Shown: piece by piece, positions 33,281 through 43,029 of the stretch
How positions within the stretch are numbered: the stretch's first letter is position 1
Layout of the letters: each line of letters begins with the position of its first letter
Assembly (NCBI RefSeq): GCF_027568515.1
Contig: NZ_JANKZF010000018.1
Coordinates: 42,209-106,208 of the forward strand
Length of the DNA stretch: 64,000 nt
Source of the DNA: Arthrobacter sp. HY1533
GTDB taxonomy: Bacteria > Actinomycetota > Actinomycetes > Actinomycetales > Micrococcaceae
Direction: 5' to 3'
Program-made: the position numbers and the translations under genes
The notes under the pieces: generated by a model
The model's input: the letters and a program-made list of their open reading frames with translations, nothing else
Database searches by the model: none
What the model was told of the DNA's origin: nothing

Positions 33281-34188
33281 GAGCGGAAGTCCATTCCGGC
33301 CTCGGCCAGGTCTGCCTTGATCAGGGCAATCTCGGCCTCGCCCGGTTCCACGAGGGGAAGGCGGACCACTGAGTTGGCCAGGACGCCCTGCCACTTGAGG
33401 ATCTGCTTGACGGCCACGGCGCCCTGGACATGCCCCATGGTGGCGCGGATGACCGCGTCCAGCTCGAAGTGGATCTTGCGGGCGGTGACAAAGTCGCCTG
33501 CGGCCGCGGCGTCGATGAGGGCGCGGAACTGGGGCGCGGCCACGTGTGCGCTGACGCTGACAAGTCCGACGGCGCCGGCGGCCATGAGCGGCAGCGTCAG
33601 TCCGTCGTCGCCCGAGTAAACGTCGAGGTCCGTGTTGGCCAGCACGCGGCTGGTCTCGGTGAAATCGGCCTTGGCATCCTTGAGCGCCGTGATCCGCGGG
33701 TGGTTGGCCAGGCGGATGATGGTTTCCGTGAGGATGGGCACCCCGGCGCGGCCGGGAATGTCATAGAGCATCACGGGAAGTTCGGTGGAGTCGGCGATGG
33801 CCTCAAAGTGGGCCTGAATGCCGGCCTGGCTGGGCTTGTTGTAGTACGGGGTGACAATGAGCAGGCCGTCGATGTCCAGCTTGGCCGCGCGCTGGGACAG
33901 GCTGATGGAGTGGCGGGTGTCGTTGGTGCCGGTGCCGGCGATGACCCGGGCACGGCCGCCCACGGCGTCAATCACGGCCTGGAACATGCCCAGGTTTTCC
34001 TCGTCCGTCAGGGTGGAGGTTTCACCCGTGGTGCCGGTGACAAGGATGCCGTCGCAGCCGTCGTCGACCAGCTTGTTGGCCAGCTCGCCGGCGGCCTTGT
34101 AGTCCACTGCCCCATCGGCGGTGAAGGGGGTGACCATGGCGGGCACCAGTGTTCCGAAGGTGCGGGGTGAGATTTGAGTGACAGACAT
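33277..34188 (-). CDS. dapA: 4-hydroxy-tetrahydrodipicolinate synthase
   Basis: A 303-residue TIM-barrel aldolase. The substrate-binding motif VTGTTGETSTL and the Schiff-base Lys in ITALKDAKADF are present, with LYDIPGRAGVPI. It condenses pyruvate and aspartate semialdehyde, the first lysine/diaminopimelate step. Its 3' end overlaps the start of the RNase J gene by four bases, as in mycobacteria and other actinobacteria, so an essential cell-wall enzyme and a general RNase are co-translated. dapB lies 3 kb away. Confidence 0.97.
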   Translation of the reverse strand: MSVTQISPRTFGTLVPAMVTPFTADGAVDYKAAGELANKLVDDGCDGILVTGTTGETSTLTDEENLGMFQAVIDAVGGRARVIAGTGTNDTRHSISLSQRAAKLDIDGLLIVTPYYNKPSQAGIQAHFEAIADSTELPVMLYDIPGRAGVPILTETIIRLANHPRITALKDAKADFTETSRVLANTDLDVYSGDDGLTLPLMAAGAVGLVSVSAHVAAPQFRALIDAAAAGDFVTARKIHFELDAVIRATMGHVQGAVAVKQILKWQGVLANSVVRLPLVEPGEAEIALIKADLAEAGMDFRS

Positions 34189-34275
34189 GCCTAAAACGTT
34201 ACCTGTTGTTGGGCGTTTTCACGCAACCTTGACCATGCTGTGGGCACCCGCGTGGATGAGAATATACTTCCGGAC

Positions 34276-35118
34276 ATGGAGGTTTCGAAGATCGGGCGGA
34301 TCTCGGCGGCGGCGGCCGTTGCGGCGGCCGGCGTGGCCGCTGCCGTGGGCGGGGTGGCGGTGCTTTTCCGCGAGGAGGGCAAGGCGGCGAAGGCGCATGT
34401 GGGCCACCGCCTGGGCGACCGCGGACCCGACGCCGACACCGTGTACTGCGCCGCCTGGGGAAACCCGCTGCGGCTGGCCGTGGCCGGGGACTCCGTCGCG
34501 GACAGCCTGGGCGCCACCACAGCCGAGGCGACCCTGGGCGCCAACCTGGCCCGTGCGCTGGCCGAGCATGCGCACCGCGCCGTTGAACTGCGCACCATTG
34601 CCGTGGTGGGAGCGCGCACCGAGGGCCTGCCCGCCCAGGTCAATTCGCTGCCCGAGGGCTTCCTGCCGGACATCACAGTCATCATTGTGGGCGGCAACGA
34701 CCTCACGGGGCATGTGCCGCTGGCCGGTTCAATCCGGGCGCTCCAGGATGCCATTGCGCTGCTGCGCGGGCTGGGCAGCGAGGTGGTGGTGGGCACCGTG
34801 CCGGACTTTGACACGCTGCCGTCGCTGCCGCAGCCGCTGCGTGAGTTTGGCGGGCAGATGTCGCGCCGGCTGGCCGGGGCCCAGTTCAAGGCCGCCGCGG
34901 CCGCCGGCGCGCATCCGGTGCTGCTGGGCCGGGCCGTGCGCCAGATTTTCCTGTCAGACCCGCGCGACATGTTTTCCGTGGACGGCTTCCACCCCTCCAG
35001 CATGGGCTACCGTTCTGCGTCGCTGGCCCTGGTCCCGGCCGTCCTGGCAGCGTACGACGGCGGCCTGCCGCGGCCGGGTGCCGTGGCCGTGCCGCCGCTG
35101 CGCCCGGGCACCGACTGA
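34276..35118 (+). CDS. SGNH/GDSL hydrolase with N-terminal membrane anchor
   Basis: A 280-residue protein. An N-terminal hydrophobic segment (AAAAVAAAGVAAAVGGVAVLF) indicates membrane anchoring or export. Block I is LAVAGDSVADSLG (Ser nucleophile, about residue 70), block III IIVGGNDLTG (about 139) and block V VDGFHPSSMGY with Asp and His. This is a complete SGNH catalytic set, used by esterases, lipases and acyl hydrolases. The substrate is unknown. I use the ATG at 34276; GTG codons at 34240 and 34252 would lengthen the tail but no ribosome binding site helps decide. Confidence 0.8.
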   Translation: MEVSKIGRISAAAAVAAAGVAAAVGGVAVLFREEGKAAKAHVGHRLGDRGPDADTVYCAAWGNPLRLAVAGDSVADSLGATTAEATLGANLARALAEHAHRAVELRTIAVVGARTEGLPAQVNSLPEGFLPDITVIIVGGNDLTGHVPLAGSIRALQDAIALLRGLGSEVVVGTVPDFDTLPSLPQPLREFGGQMSRRLAGAQFKAAAAAGAHPVLLGRAVRQIFLSDPRDMFSVDGFHPSSMGYRSASLALVPAVLAAYDGGLPRPGAVAVPPLRPGTD

Positions 35119-35132
35119 GCCTGCTGACAGCC

Positions 35133-35933
35133 CTAGCGCTGGGGCGTGAGCGAGGCCAGGAACGGCAGCCACTCAGCCAGGATGGGCTGGGCCGGTATCA
35201 GGGTGTTGCCGTGGTTGCGGCCGGGCAGCTCCACGAAGCGGGCATTGGGCATGAGCTCCGCCGCCCTGCGTGAATCCTGGTGCCGGGACCGGTCCTGTGT
35301 GCCGGCCATGAGCAGCGCCGGGGTGGTGATGGCGGCCAGGGCCGACTCGGGGACGGGTGCGTCCGCCTGGGTCTGGGCGAAGTAGGCGCGCAGGGCTGCG
35401 GCGTCGTTCGCCAGGAAGGCGGCGCGCGTCTGGGCATCCAGGGGGCGCCCGATGCGTGCCTCCCAGCCCGCAACAAAGGCGGGCATGCCGCCGGTGCCGA
35501 GGGCGTCGTCGTACTCGGGGAAGAAGAGCCGGCCAATGCTGCCGGGGGCAATGCCGTAGCCGCCGCCCAGCGAGGTGAAGGACAGCATGCGTTCCGGGGC
35601 GGTGGCGGCCAGCGAGAAGCCCATGCGGGCGCCCACCGAGTAGCCGCCGTAGTGGGCGGCAGGGGCACCGGCGGCGTCCAGCACGGCAAGCGCGTCCTCC
35701 ACGAGCGTCTCCATGGCGTAGGCCGCCGCCGTGTCCGGCTTGCCGCTGCGGCCGTGCCCGCGCAGGTCCATCGTGATGACGCGGAAGTCGTCCCGAAACG
35801 CCTTGGTGAAACCAAAGCCGCGCCAGATGGCCTTGCTCAGGGCGCTGCCATGGACCAGCAGGAGCGCCGGCCCCTCCCCCACGGAATCCCAGGCGAGTTC
35901 GACGCCGTCGGACGGGTTCTGCGCAACGGGCAC
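35133..35933 (-). CDS. Alpha/beta hydrolase
   Basis: A 266-residue protein with the standard fold. The oxyanion region is LLLVHGSALSKAIWRGFGFTKAF, the nucleophile elbow GYSVGARMGFSL (Ser about residue 98), and the C-terminal His likely in ELPGRNHGNTL. Enzymes of this type are esterases, lactonases or epoxide hydrolases. The substrate is unknown. Starts (GTG) six bases before the TPR gene's stop on the same strand, and converges on the SGNH gene with 14 bases between. Confidence 0.8.
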   Translation of the reverse strand: MPVAQNPSDGVELAWDSVGEGPALLLVHGSALSKAIWRGFGFTKAFRDDFRVITMDLRGHGRSGKPDTAAAYAMETLVEDALAVLDAAGAPAAHYGGYSVGARMGFSLAATAPERMLSFTSLGGGYGIAPGSIGRLFFPEYDDALGTGGMPAFVAGWEARIGRPLDAQTRAAFLANDAAALRAYFAQTQADAPVPESALAAITTPALLMAGTQDRSRHQDSRRAAELMPNARFVELPGRNHGNTLIPAQPILAEWLPFLASLTPQR

Positions 35934-35938
35934 GTGGA

Positions 35939-36400
35939 TCAGGCCTTGGTGCGGTAAATGGCGATGGCGTCGCGCATTGCCTGGCGGGCGCGCTTGCGGT
36001 CGCCGGCGGCGTCGTAGGCGCAGGAGAGCCGGAACCAGGAACGCCAGTCCGACGGCGCGGCCTCGGCCTCGAGCTTGTACTTCTCAAATTCGGCGTCGGC
36101 GGCGGCCCGGACAATGCGGCCGCCGGGTGTGCGCGGAAGGTTGTCCTCGGGCAGCCCGCCCTCGGCCTCCAGGACCTTGGCCATGGCCTCGGTGGTGGCG
36201 CCGAAGCGCAGTTCGCTGATGAGCGCCCAGGCCGCCACGAAGGGGATCAGCAGGTACGCGGCGCCCAGAAGCTTGGCGGTCCAGTCGGGGTCGCCCATCA
36301 GCAGCAAGGAGCGCTGCAGCATGATGACCATGTAGAAGACGAGCAGGAGGGCGATCAGGCCCACCCAAATCTTGGTTTTGCTGAGCTTGAGCGCTGCCAT
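35939..36400 (-). CDS. Small membrane protein with tetratricopeptide-like tail
   Basis: A 153-residue protein with two adjacent hydrophobic helices (IWVGLIALLLVFYMVIMLQ and LLGAAYLLIPFVAAWALISEL) followed by a soluble helical tail. The tail has TPR-like spacing of hydrophobics and Trp/Phe in SDWRSWFRLSCAYDAAGDRKRARQAMRDAIAIY. Proteins of this form occur beside dapB in Arthrobacter-like genomes, probably as membrane-linked scaffolds; this is inference. Start ATG at 36400 is five bases after dapB's stop, so co-transcription with dapB is likely. Confidence 0.6.
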   Translation of the reverse strand: MAALKLSKTKIWVGLIALLLVFYMVIMLQRSLLLMGDPDWTAKLLGAAYLLIPFVAAWALISELRFGATTEAMAKVLEAEGGLPEDNLPRTPGGRIVRAAADAEFEKYKLEAEAAPSDWRSWFRLSCAYDAAGDRKRARQAMRDAIAIYRTKA

Positions 36401-36404
36401 GGCC

Positions 36405-37672
<1,268 letters not shown>

Positions 37673-37683
<11 letters not shown>

Positions 37684-38173
37684 GGTGGCCGCCCGCCTGC
37701 TCCAGCAGGTGCTTGATGATGGGGTCCAGCACGGCCAGCCCGTCCATGACGCCCGACGGCGAGCCGGGCAGGTTGACGATGAGCGTGGTCCCGGCCAGGC
37801 CGGCATGGCCGCGGCTCAGGGCCGCCATGGGCGTCTTGGCCAGGCCCGCGGAGCGGATGGCCTCCATGATGCCGGGGATCTCGCGGTCCAGCAGCGGCAG
37901 CGTCATTTCGGGGGTCTGGTCGTCGGGGCTCAGGCCCGTGCCGCCGCTCGTGATGACTACGGCGGGACCCTGGGCCAACACCGCGCGCAGGGCCGCTCCG
38001 ACGGGGGCGCCGTCCGGCACCACGACGGGCGGCTGGGCGTCGAAGCCGTGCTCGCGGAGCCAGTCGGCAATGACGGGCCCGGTGCGGTCCTCGTATTGGC
38101 CCAGGGCGGCGCGGGTCGAGGCAATGACGACGGCGGCCGTCCCCAGGGAGGTGCCCGGCTCGCAGGCGCTCAC
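37673..38173 (-). CDS. Molybdopterin adenylyltransferase (MogA/MoaB-like)
   Basis: A 166-residue MoCF_BD domain protein. The molybdopterin-binding signature [18 protein letters not shown] and [12 protein letters not shown] are clear. Such proteins activate molybdopterin as its adenylate before MoeA inserts molybdate. Mog and MoaB are hard to tell apart by sequence alone; MoaB-type is common in actinobacteria. It overlaps moaC by four bases at its start and moaE by eleven at its end. Confidence 0.9.
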
Positions 38174-38721
38174 TGCCGGGCCCCGGTTTCGGTGGCAGGG
38201 TTCCCGGGGCCGGGGCTGCCTGGGCCGGGGCTGCCTGCGGGGGCTACCCAGTCGCCGCTCTTGCCGCCGGACTTGGCCAGGACCTGAATGCCGGAGATGA
38301 CGGCGTGCTTGTCCACGGCCTTGATCATGTCATAGACGCTCAGTGCGGCCACGGAAACAGCAGTCAGGGCCTCCATCTCCACGCCCGTGACGCCGCGGGT
38401 CTTTACCGTGGCCAGGATGGTGACGGTGGTTTCGCCGAGCTCAAAGTCAATCGTGGCCTTGGAGATGGGCAGCGGGTGGCACAGCGGGATGAGGTCCGGT
38501 GTCTTCTTGGCGCCCATGATGCCGGCCACGCGGGCCACGGCCAGGGCGTCGCCCTTGGGCAGGCCGCCGGAGCCCAGCAGGGCCATGACCTCCGGGGTCG
38601 TGGACACGGTGCCGGTGGCTGTGGCCTCCCGGGTGGTCACGGCCTTCTCGGAGACATCGACCATGGCGGCCGTGCCGTCGCGGCGCAAGTGGGTCAGTGC
38701 TGGGGAATCGGGGGTAGTCAC
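38170..38721 (-). CDS. moaC: Cyclic pyranopterin monophosphate synthase accessory protein
   Basis: A 183-residue MoaC. Conserved motifs are [19 protein letters not shown] and [28 protein letters not shown], with the catalytic Lys in IKAVDK. Working with MoaA it makes cyclic pyranopterin monophosphate from GTP. The extra C-terminal tail ([16 protein letters not shown]) is low-complexity. Overlaps moeA and mog by four bases on each side, a tight operon. Confidence 0.96.
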   Translation of the reverse strand: MTTPDSPALTHLRRDGTAAMVDVSEKAVTTREATATGTVSTTPEVMALLGSGGLPKGDALAVARVAGIMGAKKTPDLIPLCHPLPISKATIDFELGETTVTILATVKTRGVTGVEMEALTAVSVAALSVYDMIKAVDKHAVISGIQVLAKSGGKSGDWVAPAGSPGPGSPGPGNPATETGARQ

Positions 38722-40028
38722 AACAGCAATACTTCCACTTTTGCCCCGTGCTGCAATTCGGTGACCCCCGCGGGGATGCTGATGAGTGCGTTGGCCTGGG
38801 CCAGGGAGCCCAAAAGGTGGGACGATTCCCCGCCCACCTCGCGGACCGAGGGGGCCGCCTCAAATTCGGGGCCGGAGTAGACGCCACGGCGGATCTGGTG
38901 CTTGCCGGCGGGTGAGCTCAGGCCGTGTTCAAGAACTGCCACAACTCGCCGGCGCGGGACGGGTGCGCCCAGCAGCTCGGTCAGGGCCGGGCGCAGGAAC
39001 AGTTCCAGCGAAACATAGGAGCTGACGGGGTTGCCCGGGAACGCCAGGAACGGCACGCCCCGGTAGCTGCCAAGGCCCTGCGGCCCGCCCGGCTGCAGCG
39101 CCACGGACACAAATTCCATCTGGGCCGCCGGCCCCGCACTGCCCAGCGCCATGCGCACCACCTCGAAGGCGCCGGCGCTGATGCCGCCCACCGAGATGAC
39201 CAGGTCCGCACCGGGTATGCCCCCTGCTTCACTGCCTGCGGCGCCCAACTGGTCATCCAGCAGTGCCAGCAGCGCGGCGGGCTCGTCCCTGACCATGTGG
39301 GTGTGCAGCACCTCAACGCCGGCCTCTTCAAGGGCGGCGCCGAGCAGGGTCCCGTTGGCGTCAAAGATCATGCCCGGGGGCAGGCCTGCGGCCGCGGCGG
39401 GGTCGCCCGGTGACAGCACCTCGTCCCCCGTGGTGACAAGAAGGACGCGCACCTTGCGCCGCACCGCCAGTGACGTGCAGCCCAGGGCGGCGGCCAGGCC
39501 CAGGTGTGCGGCGTTCAGCACAGTGCCGGCGGCGATGGCCAGGCTGCCCCGGGCCACATCGGAGCCCTGGCTGCGCACAAAACGGCCGGCCGTGGTGGCA
39601 GGCAGCTCCACGGAATCACCGGGGTCGGCAAAGAGCGAAGGGACGGCGGCTTCCACGGGCACCACGGCATTGGCGCCGCGCGGCAGCATGGCCCCGGTCA
39701 TGATGGGGGCGGCGGTGCCGGCTTCCAGGTCGCGGGGAACGGCACCCGCAGCTATGGTCTCCGCAACCCGGTAGGAGGTTGATTTGGCAGAATCAGCCGA
39801 AATCGGTTGTACATCATCGACCATGACGGCGTAGCCATCCATCTGGGAATTGGCGAACGGCGGCAGGTCCACGGGGGCCATGAGGTCCGCTGCCAGCACC
39901 CGCCCGCGGGCCAGGCCCAGCGGCACCTCCGTGCCGCCGTCGTGCGTTGCCGAGAGGGGCCCTCCGGCCCAGCTGCGGCGCAACAGCCGCTCAACGGCTT
40001 CCTGGTGTTCTGCGACTGTCCTGCGCAT
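38718..40028 (-). CDS. moeA: Molybdopterin molybdenumtransferase
   Basis: A 436-residue MoeA. The N-terminal domains contain [28 protein letters not shown] and [15 protein letters not shown]; the central domain has GDEVLSPGD and [18 protein letters not shown]; the C-terminal part has [18 protein letters not shown]. MoeA inserts molybdate into the dithiolene of molybdopterin. I use the ATG at 40028 because GGAAGG lies five bases upstream; an ATG at 40070 has no such site. First gene of moeA-moaC-mog-moaE, and divergent from moaA. Confidence 0.95.
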   Translation of the reverse strand: MRRTVAEHQEAVERLLRRSWAGGPLSATHDGGTEVPLGLARGRVLAADLMAPVDLPPFANSQMDGYAVMVDDVQPISADSAKSTSYRVAETIAAGAVPRDLEAGTAAPIMTGAMLPRGANAVVPVEAAVPSLFADPGDSVELPATTAGRFVRSQGSDVARGSLAIAAGTVLNAAHLGLAAALGCTSLAVRRKVRVLLVTTGDEVLSPGDPAAAAGLPPGMIFDANGTLLGAALEEAGVEVLHTHMVRDEPAALLALLDDQLGAAGSEAGGIPGADLVISVGGISAGAFEVVRMALGSAGPAAQMEFVSVALQPGGPQGLGSYRGVPFLAFPGNPVSSYVSLELFLRPALTELLGAPVPRRRVVAVLEHGLSSPAGKHQIRRGVYSGPEFEAAPSVREVGGESSHLLGSLAQANALISIPAGVTELQHGAKVEVLLL

Positions 40029-40127
40029 GGCATCCTTCCAACCGGCGCCGGACGGCACCACTGCCCCCATCCTAGGCGAGCGGCCCGGCAGGGCGCCGGA
40101 ACTCAATAAATGGCGTAGCGTTGAACC

Positions 40128-41237
40128 ATGGAGAGCAAAAGCGTGGCCCTGGGCATCCCGGAAATGCGCCCCGGCACCGTCGGCGCGCCACGGACAGGCG
40201 GCGATGCGTCAGGCCTGCTGGACCAGTTCGGCCGCACGGCCACCGACATGCGCCTGTCGCTGACGGACAAGTGCAACCTCCGCTGCTCGTACTGCATGCC
40301 GGAGGCCGGCCTGGAATGGCTGAAGAAGGACAAGCTGCTCACTGCCGACGAAATTGTCAGGCTCGTGGGGCTCGGCGTGGACCGGCTGGGCGTGCGCGAA
40401 CTGCGCCTGACCGGCGGCGAGCCTCTGGTGCGGGCCGACCTCGTGGAGATCATTGCCGCCCTGCGCCGCAACCACCCGAAGCTGCCCATCTCGCTGACCA
40501 CGAACGGCGTGGGGCTGGCCAAGCGGGCCCAGGCGCTGGCCGACGCCGGGCTGACGCGGCTCAACGTCTCCATGGACACCCTGCGCCACGACGCCTTCCT
40601 TCAGCTCACGCGCCGCCCCTTCCTTGACCAGGTCCTGGCCGGCATCGAGGCTGCGGCTGCGGCCGGGCTGACGCCGCTGAAGATCAATGCGGTGCTGCTG
40701 CGCGGCATCAACGACGCCCACGCCGCAGAGCTGCTGCAATGGTCGCTGGACCGCGGCTACGAGCTGCGCTTCATCGAACAAATGCCGTTGGACGCAGACC
40801 ACGGCTGGACCCGCGAGGGCATGATCACGGCGGCGGAGATCCGTGACCTTTTGGCCGCTGACTTTGACCTCTCCGCCGACCCCCGCGCCCGCGACGGCGC
40901 CCCGGCGGAGCGCTTCGAGGTGCGCAGGCACGGCTCCGCGGAGCTGCTGGGCACCGTGGGCATCATCGCCTCGGTGACCGAGCCGTTCTGCGCCGACTGC
41001 CGCCGCACCCGCATCACGGCCGAGGGCAAGGTCATGAGCTGCCTGTTCTCCCGCACCGAAGTTGATTTGCTGGCCCTGTTGCGGGCCGGTGGTTCCGCGG
41101 CCGACGACGACGCCGTCGCCGCCCGCTGGCAGGACGCCATGTGGGCCAAGCCGCGCGCCCACGGCATGGGCCACCCCGGGCTCGGCGACGCCGACTTTGT
41201 GCAGCCTGACCGCAGCATGAGCGCCATCGGAGGATGA
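40128..41237 (+). CDS. moaA: GTP 3',8-cyclase
   Basis: A 369-residue radical SAM enzyme. The first cluster is bound by CNLRCSYC (about residues 48-55) and the second by CADCRRTRITAEGKVMSC near the C-terminus. The protein ends SAIGG, the Gly-Gly tail needed in MoaA. It cyclises GTP to 3',8-cH2GTP, then MoaC makes cPMP. Divergent from moeA with about 100 bases between. Overlaps moaD by four bases. Confidence 0.97.
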   Translation: MESKSVALGIPEMRPGTVGAPRTGGDASGLLDQFGRTATDMRLSLTDKCNLRCSYCMPEAGLEWLKKDKLLTADEIVRLVGLGVDRLGVRELRLTGGEPLVRADLVEIIAALRRNHPKLPISLTTNGVGLAKRAQALADAGLTRLNVSMDTLRHDAFLQLTRRPFLDQVLAGIEAAAAAGLTPLKINAVLLRGINDAHAAELLQWSLDRGYELRFIEQMPLDADHGWTREGMITAAEIRDLLAADFDLSADPRARDGAPAERFEVRRHGSAELLGTVGIIASVTEPFCADCRRTRITAEGKVMSCLFSRTEVDLLALLRAGGSAADDDAVAARWQDAMWAKPRAHGMGHPGLGDADFVQPDRSMSAIGG

Positions 41238-41521
41238 GCATGTTCGTACGTTTTTTTGCAGCGGCAGCCGCAGCCACGGGCGTTGAGGAGCAGCGGGTGG
41301 ACCTCGCCGCGCTGACCACATCCGGACCCTTCACGCTTGCGGACCTGTCCGGGCTGCTGGCCGCAAGCTTCCCGGCGTCGGCCTCGGCGGGCACTCCCCC
41401 GCTGGGTGAAATCCTGACCCGCTGCAGTTTCCTGCTCAATGAGGTGGCCGCCCGGGACCTGTCCACGGAACTCTCCCCCGGCGACGTTGTGGACGTGCTG
41501 CCGCCCTTCGCCGGCGGCTGA
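41234..41521 (+). CDS. moaD: Molybdopterin synthase sulfur-carrier subunit
   Basis: A 95-residue beta-grasp protein, MSMFVRFFAAAAAATGV, with LTRCSFLLNEVAARDLSTELSPGDVVDVLPPFAGG. The C-terminal Gly-Gly is the site of thiocarboxylation. It pairs with MoaE to convert cPMP to molybdopterin. Together with the minus-strand operon, all the proteins for steps from GTP to molybdenum insertion, except the activating MoeB, lie in about 4.4 kb. Overlaps moaA's stop by four bases. Confidence 0.93.
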   Translation: MSMFVRFFAAAAAATGVEEQRVDLAALTTSGPFTLADLSGLLAASFPASASAGTPPLGEILTRCSFLLNEVAARDLSTELSPGDVVDVLPPFAGG

Positions 41522-41531
41522 CAACACCCTC

Positions 41532-42608
41532 CTACGCCAGGGGCCCCAGTGCCAGGGCCAGGAGGGCGCCCCTGCTTTGGACTCCGCACTTGGCAAAGAG
41601 CGACTTGAAGACATCCTGGGCCGTGTACCTGCTGATGGCCATGGCGCGTGCCAGCGCTGCCGTGTCCGCCCCGCTCGCGGCCAGTTCCAGCAGTTGGCAT
41701 TCACGCGGGCTCAGGGCGAAGCACCGTTCGAAGACCTCGATCCGTTCCGAGGGCAGGGCGTCCTGAATGGTGACGGCAATCGGCGCAGGGGCTCCGGCAA
41801 CGCCCGTCGTCATCCTGGCGGCTGAAAGGCTGGCCCACACCCCGTCTCCCACATGGACGCGCGAGCGGGCCGGATGGGCGTCGACGCCGCACTCCACCGC
41901 CAGAAGCTGCGCAGCCACGTTCAACACCTCGGCCGGCACACCCTGGTGCGGGCGCGGTGCCCGCTGCAACAGTTCGAGCCACGGGGCCGCCGATTCGGTC
42001 TGGCTCACAATGGACAAGTCGTCGGCCAGCACGAGCACGGCCTGACGGTGGCCCGGCGTTGGACCGTCCGGGGCGCCGCGCTGGAACTCCCGGGCGGAGC
42101 ATTGCCGCAGGCCCGTGGCAATCGCCGCCGCCATGGATTGCAGGACCTGCGCTTCGGCGCGGGAAAAGTCCGGCTGGCCCTGCACCCGCCACAGTTCGAG
42201 CCAACCCCACAGGCCCCAGCGGTCGGCAAAGGCAACGGACAAGACGTCCACCACCCCGAAACGGGACAGGAGCGGCCACAAGGCACTGCGGGCCGGCTCA
42301 TCCCCCGTGGCCTGCTTCAGGGACACCGCACGCGAGGGGTTGCGCGGCAATGATGTCCACCGGTTGACGGGGGTCCGGTAGCGCAGGGAGATCAGCGCCG
42401 GCAGCTCCCCGGCAAAAGGGCCCTGGGCCATGGGTGCAATCCCGACGGTGGTGACGGGGTCCGCCAGCGGCCAGACCCAGGCGTCATGACCGACGACGGC
42501 GTGCAGCTGCGCCAGGACCCCGGTCCGGTAGGCGTGGCTGTCCAGCCGGGCATCCCCCAGTGCCACGATCCGCTCCAGGCAGCGGTGCAGGGCCCATTCG
42601 CTGGTCAT
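41532..42608 (-). CDS. LuxR-type transcriptional regulator
   Basis: A 358-residue protein with a large N-terminal region (a GAF-like sensory fold may be suggested by its alternating hydrophobic pattern, but no clear signature is visible) and a C-terminal LuxR HTH: LSPRECQLLELAASGADTAALARAMAISRYTAQDVFKSLFAKCGV. The ligand is unknown. ATG at 42608 is the start before MTSEWALHRC; an upstream ATG at 42671 is less likely. It is divergent from the 101-residue gene at 42724, which suggests that the latter is its target. Confidence 0.8.
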   Translation of the reverse strand: MTSEWALHRCLERIVALGDARLDSHAYRTGVLAQLHAVVGHDAWVWPLADPVTTVGIAPMAQGPFAGELPALISLRYRTPVNRWTSLPRNPSRAVSLKQATGDEPARSALWPLLSRFGVVDVLSVAFADRWGLWGWLELWRVQGQPDFSRAEAQVLQSMAAAIATGLRQCSAREFQRGAPDGPTPGHRQAVLVLADDLSIVSQTESAAPWLELLQRAPRPHQGVPAEVLNVAAQLLAVECGVDAHPARSRVHVGDGVWASLSAARMTTGVAGAPAPIAVTIQDALPSERIEVFERCFALSPRECQLLELAASGADTAALARAMAISRYTAQDVFKSLFAKCGVQSRGALLALALGPLA

Positions 42609-42723
42609 GATTCCAGTATGCGCGCCCACACAGACTGGGCATGGATTCCCAGATTTGTGGGATGGTGCCACGCTGCCCGCGGGCCTAGCCTCAAGGCATC
42701 AGTTCCCACGAAAGGAAAGGGCA

Positions 42724-43029
42724 ATGCACACCTTGCAGATTGAACACGGCATCAAGGACTTCGGCATGTGGCTGGGGGCCTACCAGGCCGATCCGCTGGG
42801 GCGTGCCGCCTCGGGGGTTCTCGCCGAACGCGTGTACCGGCCAGTGGGCGAGGACCACTACGTGGTCCTGGACCTGGATTTCGCCACGGCCGGGGAGGCT
42901 GAGCTGTTCCTGGGGCGCCTGAGGTCGCAGGTGTGGTCCACACCGGCAGCTTCCCCGGCACTGGCCGGCGGACCCAAGACACGCATCGTTGAACAGCTCA
43001 GCCTGCCCGTGCCCAAGGGCGGGTCCTAG
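42724..43029 (+). CDS. 101-residue protein, unknown; divergent from LuxR-type regulator
   Basis: A small soluble protein, MHTLQIEHGIKDFGMWLGAY, later HYVVLDLDFATAGEAELFLGRLR. The alternating hydrophobic/acidic pattern (VVLDLDF then AEAFL-like helix) resembles small ferredoxin-like alpha+beta folds such as antibiotic-biosynthesis monooxygenases, but no catalytic residues can be assigned. GAAAGGAAAGG lies just upstream of the ATG. The convergent M16 gene shares the CTAG stop with it at 43026-43029. The regulator lies divergent across 115 bases. Confidence 0.7.
   Translation: MHTLQIEHGIKDFGMWLGAYQADPLGRAASGVLAERVYRPVGEDHYVVLDLDFATAGEAELFLGRLRSQVWSTPAASPALAGGPKTRIVEQLSLPVPKGGS

Noticed and set aside
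34178..35149. A 323-codon Arg/Trp-rich frame on the plus strand overlapping the SGNH gene in another frame
   Set aside because: The overlapping frame carries intact GDS, GGND and DGFHPS motifs; the Arg/Trp-rich frame does not resemble any protein.
40029..40127. A molybdenum cofactor riboswitch between moeA and moaA
   Set aside because: The region is only about 100 bases and I could not see the multi-helix structure expected; no covariation data available.
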